Both the position numbers and the translations under genes were made by a program. From Pseudomonas alkylphenolica (GTDB taxonomy: Bacteria; Pseudomonadota; Gammaproteobacteria; Pseudomonadales; Pseudomonadaceae), in assembly GCF_016009175.1 (NCBI RefSeq), contig NZ_JADUCM010000024.1, forward strand, positions 20,738 to 84,737: a DNA stretch of 64,000 nucleotides. The letters are read 5' to 3'. Positions within the stretch are counted from its first letter, which is position 1. Every line of letters begins with the position of its first letter. Shown in pieces: positions 59,034-64,000 of this stretch. The notes beneath the pieces were generated by a model. That model did no database searches, had not been told where the DNA came from, and saw only the letters and a program-made list of their open reading frames with translations.

Positions 59034-62000
59034 TTACTGCGCTGGCGGTGTAGTCGGCGGTGTTTCGTCCGTTACTCGCAAGATGCCCCACAGGCCCGAG
59101 GCGTTGCCGTAGGCGGCGTAGTCGCGGAACAGGTAGTCACCCGGTACGGCATTGCCGCCGCCGGCGCTGGGCACCATGAAGCTGAAGTGCGCAGCCGGCA
59201 GCACGCTCTCCTGGGCACCGATGTACATCGCCTGCGGGTTATAGCCGAAGCGCACCGAGCCAATGCCGGGCTGGGCCATCGGGTAACCGCTGACATCGGA
59301 CTTCTCCGGCAGGAAGTTATGCAGCGGCCACAGGTGGCCATCGAGCTGGAAGGTGGTGCCACGGCTGCCACCGGTTGGCATCAGCACATGGGTCCGCAGT
59401 GCCTGCCCGGGCTTGGCCCACAGCACCGGTGTTTGCGGATCGCCCCCGACCAGCGCGTTGCTGTAGGCCATGTGGGCGTTGGGAATATCCGCCCAGCCAT
59501 TGCCATCGGCATGGCCGAACGGTGCGTTCGGTGCAACGCCGAAGCGGTACCACAGCGGCTCGGTCTTGTAGTTGATGGCCATGTTGGAGTTGTCCTGCGG
59601 ATCGGTCGGCACGCCGTTGCCTTCGGCAGCGATGCCTTCCACAGGTCGTCCATTGGCCCAACGGGTGTTCAAGGCCTTCTGGAACACCAGGGCAAAATCG
59701 CGGTAGGCGTTGCTGCCCGGGATCTGCACCGTGGCCGAGGCGCGGCTGGCGGTATCCTCCGTCCAGGTCGCGGTTTGCGGCAGGATGCTCATGGCGCCGA
59801 CCAGACCTTTCTGCGGTTGTTTGATCACATCCGCCGGGGTCAGGTTAAGGCCGCCAAACTCGATGGCCGTGGTGTTGATGTTGTCCACCGAACGGCCGGT
59901 CTGGGTGACCGGTTTGCCTTCGCGCTCCAGGTGCCCGGCGTAGTACTGGTAGACCTTGCTCGGGTAGGCACCACTGTTGCCGGTGCGTGGTGGTACGGTT
60001 TGCACCGGGTTCAGGCCGACGTTGACCCCGTCCGACTTGGTGATGTCGTAGGCCAGCAGTTGCGCATGCAGGCCGACATGGCTGGACGGACGCATCAGGT
60101 TGTTGTTGAAGGTGGTAGCGCCCTCGCTGTCATTGCGGTTGCGTTTGACCATGCCATGCATCACTGCGGTGCTGGCCAGGTCCGGCATGACCATTGGCAG
60201 GCGGTTCTCCAGGGTCACGCTCAGGCAGTCGCCGGCGGCGGCGCGCAGCACCAGCGGTTCGATCGGTACGCCGGGCTTGAGTTTGCCGGTAACCGGATCA
60301 AGGTCGCTTTTGCGCACATACAGCACGGCAGTCGGGTCGTGCAGCGGGCCGCTCTGACCGCCGATGGTGAAGGTCTCGCCATCTTCCGGATCAGTCACTG
60401 TCACCTGCGGGATGTTCACCGCACGGCTGTTGTACACCAGGGTACCGCCATTGGCCTTGAGCGGGCCGCCGACGTGCTGGCCGACGCCTGCCGGGTCGTT
60501 GATGCTCAGGTTGAGCGGGTTGCTCAGGATGTCGTTGGCCAGGGCCGCGACAATCTCATAGCTGCGCTTGACCGTTGCCCGGGTACCGATGCCGTTGGGG
60601 TTGGCGGTAAAGCGCGGGCAGATACCGTCGAACGCCACGGTATTGCGTGCCGCCATGGGTTGCGGGTTGTTTGGCAAGGCGAACAGGTCAGTGCGGCTGT
60701 TGGTGTAGTTGCGCATGATGCCCCACAGGCCATTCCAGTAGCCCTCAAGCGACGCATCCAGGGAGTATAGATAGTCGCCGTTGGGTGCCGAGGCGCTGGA
60801 AATCATCGATACCGGCGCCATGAACCCCAGTTGCTCGGAGATACCGACCATCTGCGAAGCCTTCCACCCCGAGTTCGAACTGTTACCGAAGCCCGAGCCG
60901 TTCTGCAGCCACTTGACGCCGTGCAACGTCACGTTGTGCTCCTCTTCATGACCACCGGCGTGCATGCGCAGGCGCACATTGTCGCCGGAGTAGGTACGCA
61001 ACATCGGGGTGAACGGGTCGCCGGGCTCACCACCGCCCTTGTTGATATGCGGTGGGAACAAGGTGGTGCCACCGGTAGGGCCTACGGCGGACGTGATCGC
61101 CTGTGGCGCCAGGTTCAGGGCAGGAATCACCCGGTCAGTGCGGCTTTGCATGGCATACGCCAGGTCGCCGGCCATGCCATCGGCCTGCATCCCGCGCTTG
61201 CCGTCCGGGCCGACCCGGTTGGGGTCGTAGACCCGCAGTGCCAAGGGTTCGTTGCGGTAGTTGACGACGAACATGCCAGGGTCATCCACCGAAATCGCCT
61301 GTGGGCACGGCCGGCTAGGGCACGACGGCATCAAGCCGCCACGGGCCTCGGTGACCGCTTCGAGCAGACTCTCGGCTTCTTTGCGCACCGGTGGGTTGAT
61401 GGCATAGCGGAAGCTGTCTGCGGTTGCCGGGAACGCCTGGGCGTTAGGCACGCCATCCGGGCCTGCGCCGACGTACACGCCCGCCTCATAGGCATGCTGG
61501 AAGTCGCTGTACTCCAGGAAGAACTCCCGGTAGCTGTCGTTACGGCCGTCACCATCGAGGTCACCGGTCTTGACCACGGCCTGCCAGGAGGTCGGGCCGC
61601 CATCTTGACGCAGCGCGGGGTTGTACAGCTGTTCGCCAGTTTCGGCGTGGTACCAGGTTGACCCTGCAGGCTCTGCCAGCACGGTGGCGTACAGGCCCAG
61701 CTGCTGGTGCGTCGATGGGCCAAGGTGGTCGTGGGTAAAGATGGTGCCCAGGCCGCGGTCGACGTTGTTGACGTTGACCACCGGGTCCGCGAACCAGCGC
61801 TGCATCGCCGTGCGGGCGCCCATCCAGTCGGCACGTCCGAAGCGGCCGAAGAACGGATGCGCCTTGGCCACCGGGCATTCCGCCGTGCCTTCACGCGGGT
61901 CGCCACTCTGGCATTCGTTGAACTCGCGAATGGCATGAATGCGCTCAACCACGGTGCCGGGCGAGAGGATGCCGTCTTCGTAGTTCCAGCCGTTGGCCGA

Positions 62001-64000
62001 ACCATCGGCAGCGGTCAGGTCCCACTTGGGCAGGTGAATGTGCTGGCCGATCACGTCGGTCGGGGTGCGCACCTGATAGTCATCCATCTCGTAGTACGAC
62101 GGGATCAGGTTGGTGTGCTGGTACATCACGCAGTCGAAGGTGTTCATGCGCATCACCAGTGGCTCAGGCGGGCGCTGTTTGTTGATCACCGGCCAGACGT
62201 CTTCCCAGAGGGCGATGATGCGCGCCTGCGGGAAGTGGTAGCCGACCTTGTTGTACACCGCGTCGAACTGGATGTTGGCGCCTTTGTAGATGCGCGGGTG
62301 GTCGGCGGTGAAAGTCGAGGAGCCGGTAAAGGTCATGCCATCCAGGCGTTCGCCGCTGTTGAACTCGCCAGTGCCGGCCGCCGAGGTCAGGCGTTTGGCA
62401 CGGTCATCCATGCAGGGCTCGTAGTACGGTGCGCCGGCGGTTGGCAGCGCACCGTTGGTGCGGAAGTTGCGCGCCACCAGTTGCTTGCCCGGCAGCACGG
62501 CATAGCTTGGGTGCTCAAGCTTGGAGTGGAAGCTCATGGCCGCCTGTTCGACGTCCGTGCCCTCTTCTGGCAGGAACACCGCCTTGGCCTTGGTAACCTG
62601 CTTGGAGAAATCCAGCGCAGTGGTGGTCACATCCGCCTCACCGCCTGCCGCTACGCCTTGCAGCGCGTGCCGGGGCAGACCGCCATCCCAGCCACCGACC
62701 TGGGCCGGGTCGAGGTTGGCCCACAACGCGTTACCGCTGGTTTTAAGTTGCTGCGCCTTGGTCGGGTCGAGCATGTCCAGCGGTGGCGTTGGTGGACGTT
62801 GCCCCACGGTGCTTTCAATGCCACCGATCCAGAACGGATAACCCGGGTTTTTCAGGGTGCCGTCGGCATTGCGGTTGGCTTCACTGCGGTCCACCAAGGC
62901 GACCGAGCCAATCGCGCGTGGCGCGGCGTCATGATGACCGCTGTCATCATCGCCCTCTTCCTCATCGTCATCATCCTGTTCAGCAACCAGGGTTTCAGAC
63001 AGTTTCGGAATCACCGCCACTTTACCCGGCATCGGCGCCATGGCTTTGCCTGGCAGCGGTACGACCGCCGGAATCGGTGTACCGGCGATGATCTCGCCGT
63101 CCGGCAAGGCACGTGCGCCCGACGCCGGTTTACCGTTACGCAGGGCAAACGGCGTGGTGTGGTAGCCGTCCTGGCCTTGGCCGGAGACCTCCAGGCGCGT
63201 GCCTTCTTCGAACACATCGTGCACCCGCCACATGGTCCACATGCCCTGGGCAAAGTGCGGGTAGAAGTGGCAGTGATAGATCGCATCGCCCGCTACCCGG
63301 TTACGGTTGCCCGAACCACCGTTGGCGATTTCGTAGGTGTAGCCGGCACCCGGGCCAATGCCCTGGGCATCGACATAGTCGGAGTTGTCGTCATTGGGGT
63401 TGAACAGCCATTGGTGGCCGTGCAGGTGGAAGATGTGCTGTTCGTGGCCGTTGTGGGTATTGCGGAATTTGACGAAGTCACCGATGTAGCTGTGGTTGAC
63501 GTTGGACGGCTCGGCCGGGAACAGCGCCATGGTCGCCTTGACCCCGACCTGATCGGCCGAAGGCGTTTCCCCGGGACGGATGTTCTCGAGCCCGACGTTG
63601 GCGGGTACATCCACCAGCATCGCCACATCACCCACGGTGTGTGAACTGAGGAAGAACTCTTCATAGGAGCAGGACAGGCAGTCATGCATCGGCCCGACGC
63701 CCAGGCGGTTGGCGATCACTTCGGCGCCCATGCCGCCAGAGCCATAGTTGATCATGAACGAGTCGCGGGTCGGCTCCAGCACATGCCCCATCACCGGGTC
63801 CGCCCAATAGCCGGGGAACGCCTGGGTGACGGCCACCTCGTCGGTGAATTGCGAGGCAAAGTCGCGGAACGGCTCCAGGCGGTTGGGCAGTGCCGGGTTG
63901 CGTTTGCCGATGCTTTCCAGTGGATAGGTAGAAGGCGGGAAGCTGCCATCGGCATTGGAGCCCATGACCACGGCATCGGATTCGCTGGATATGATCTCGT
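59034..64000 (-). CDS. Giant multicopper oxidase, MnxG/McoA type (N-terminus beyond the window)
   Basis: At least 1655 residues are visible, and the frame continues past the right edge. Copper-site motifs are present: HIFHLHGHQW and HCHFYPHFAQGMW (type 3/type 1 fingerprint HCHxxxHxxxGM) in the first 260 visible residues, THDHLGPSTHQ near 750, LHGVKW near 1015, and further His-rich segments near the end. Size, multiple cupredoxin domains and motif order resemble the bacterial Mn(II) oxidases MnxG and McoA of P. putida GB-1 rather than CotA- or CueO-like laccases. An Asp/Glu-rich stretch with HH (62916-62997) may bind metal. The exact subtype is unresolved. Confidence 0.85.
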   Translation of the reverse strand, partial: EIISSESDAVVMGSNADGSFPPSTYPLESIGKRNPALPNRLEPFRDFASQFTDEVAVTQAFPGYWADPVMGHVLEPTRDSFMINYGSGGMGAEVIANRLGVGPMHDCLSCSYEEFFLSSHTVGDVAMLVDVPANVGLENIRPGETPSADQVGVKATMALFPAEPSNVNHSYIGDFVKFRNTHNGHEQHIFHLHGHQWLFNPNDDNSDYVDAQGIGPGAGYTYEIANGGSGNRNRVAGDAIYHCHFYPHFAQGMWTMWRVHDVFEEGTRLEVSGQGQDGYHTTPFALRNGKPASGARALPDGEIIAGTPIPAVVPLPGKAMAPMPGKVAVIPKLSETLVAEQDDDDEEEGDDDSGHHDAAPRAIGSVALVDRSEANRNADGTLKNPGYPFWIGGIESTVGQRPPTPPLDMLDPTKAQQLKTSGNALWANLDPAQVGGWDGGLPRHALQGVAAGGEADVTTTALDFSKQVTKAKAVFLPEEGTDVEQAAMSFHSKLEHPSYAVLPGKQLVARNFRTNGALPTAGAPYYEPCMDDRAKRLTSAAGTGEFNSGERLDGMTFTGSSTFTADHPRIYKGANIQFDAVYNKVGYHFPQARIIALWEDVWPVINKQRPPEPLVMRMNTFDCVMYQHTNLIPSYYEMDDYQVRTPTDVIGQHIHLPKWDLTAADGSANGWNYEDGILSPGTVVERIHAIREFNECQSGDPREGTAECPVAKAHPFFGRFGRADWMGARTAMQRWFADPVVNVNNVDRGLGTIFTHDHLGPSTHQQLGLYATVLAEPAGSTWYHAETGEQLYNPALRQDGGPTSWQAVVKTGDLDGDGRNDSYREFFLEYSDFQHAYEAGVYVGAGPDGVPNAQAFPATADSFRYAINPPVRKEAESLLEAVTEARGGLMPSCPSRPCPQAISVDDPGMFVVNYRNEPLALRVYDPNRVGPDGKRGMQADGMAGDLAYAMQSRTDRVIPALNLAPQAITSAVGPTGGTTLFPPHINKGGGEPGDPFTPMLRTYSGDNVRLRMHAGGHEEEHNVTLHGVKWLQNGSGFGNSSNSGWKASQMVGISEQLGFMAPVSMISSASAPNGDYLYSLDASLEGYWNGLWGIMRNYTNSRTDLFALPNNPQPMAARNTVAFDGICPRFTANPNGIGTRATVKRSYEIVAALANDILSNPLNLSINDPAGVGQHVGGPLKANGGTLVYNSRAVNIPQVTVTDPEDGETFTIGGQSGPLHDPTAVLYVRKSDLDPVTGKLKPGVPIEPLVLRAAAGDCLSVTLENRLPMVMPDLASTAVMHGMVKRNRNDSEGATTFNNNLMRPSSHVGLHAQLLAYDITKSDGVNVGLNPVQTVPPRTGNSGAYPSKVYQYYAGHLEREGKPVTQTGRSVDNINTTAIEFGGLNLTPADVIKQPQKGLVGAMSILPQTATWTEDTASRASATVQIPGSNAYRDFALVFQKALNTRWANGRPVEGIAAEGNGVPTDPQDNSNMAINYKTEPLWYRFGVAPNAPFGHADGNGWADIPNAHMAYSNALVGGDPQTPVLWAKPGQALRTHVLMPTGGSRGTTFQLDGHLWPLHNFLPEKSDVSGYPMAQPGIGSVRFGYNPQAMYIGAQESVLPAAHFSFMVPSAGGGNAVPGDYLFRDYAAYGNASGLWGILRVTDETPPTTPPAQ

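Noticed and set aside
58878..60770. Plus-strand frame of 630 codons across the oxidase/propeller junction
   Set aside because: It is antisense to two well-supported genes, lacks a ribosome site and has composition typical of a GC-driven shadow frame.
61707..63644. Plus-strand frame of 645 codons inside the oxidase
   Set aside because: It is antisense to the copper-site motifs of the oxidase, with no family resemblance.

Overview
The window is GC-rich, densely packed gammaproteobacterial DNA. Gene content and order point to a Pseudomonas of the P. putida group or a close relative. The clues are a fapABCDEF functional-amyloid operon, an aerobic cobalamin block (cobW-cobN-chlI/chlD and cbtB-cbtA-cobE-cobM), a McpP-type chemoreceptor beside uppP, and Pseudomonas-type REP elements. 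No rRNA, tRNA, CRISPR array, prophage or insertion sequence was recognised.

Layout. 1-2924: the 3' end of a YejA-type peptide-binding protein and the permeases yejB and yejE. 2955-9331: a sigma-54 activator with a putative cis-regulatory region (three GTCTC-N6-GAGAC sites and a -24/-12 promoter), then a ketone-body catabolism operon: GntP permease, 3-hydroxybutyrate dehydrogenase, ecotin, acetoacetyl-CoA synthetase. 9366-25908: ordinary chromosomal genes, including ppiC, LysE exporters with an AraC regulator, a molybdate-binding Mop protein, ybiT, an MFS permease, azoR with a LysR regulator, uppP, a Cache chemoreceptor, and pnuC with a nicotinamide riboside kinase. 26137-31729: the fap operon with a sigma-54 promoter and an internal UUCG terminator after fapC. 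This is followed by an 11-copy TTGGG array and a VpsR-like sigma-54 activator. 33907-43159: cobalt chelation and uptake. Two divergent cobalamin riboswitches drive cobW-cobN-chlI(D) one way and cbtB-cbtA-cobE-cobM the other. chlI and chlD are joined by what looks like a complete programmed -1 frameshift signal.

43648-64000 is the most unusual part. It is about 20 kb of minus-strand genes. In transcription order they are a giant MnxG/McoA-type multicopper oxidase (cut by the window edge), a beta-propeller protein, two SCO copper chaperones, a cytochrome c fused to a type I periplasmic-binding domain, and a SurA-like chaperone. After a 229-bp gap comes a second run: a lone receiver protein, a GspE ATPase, PilM/N/O/P-like assembly proteins, a secretin, three pseudopilins, and then the curli exporter genes csgE-csgF-csgG. 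Start/stop overlaps tie the csg genes to the pseudopilin genes, so a type II-like secretion machine and a curli-type pore appear to be one operon. No GspF, prepilin peptidase or curlin subunit gene is visible. I infer a dedicated export apparatus for the oxidase or for a product it modifies. csgE is interrupted by about 180 bp of almost pure G/C homopolymer, which looks like an assembly error.
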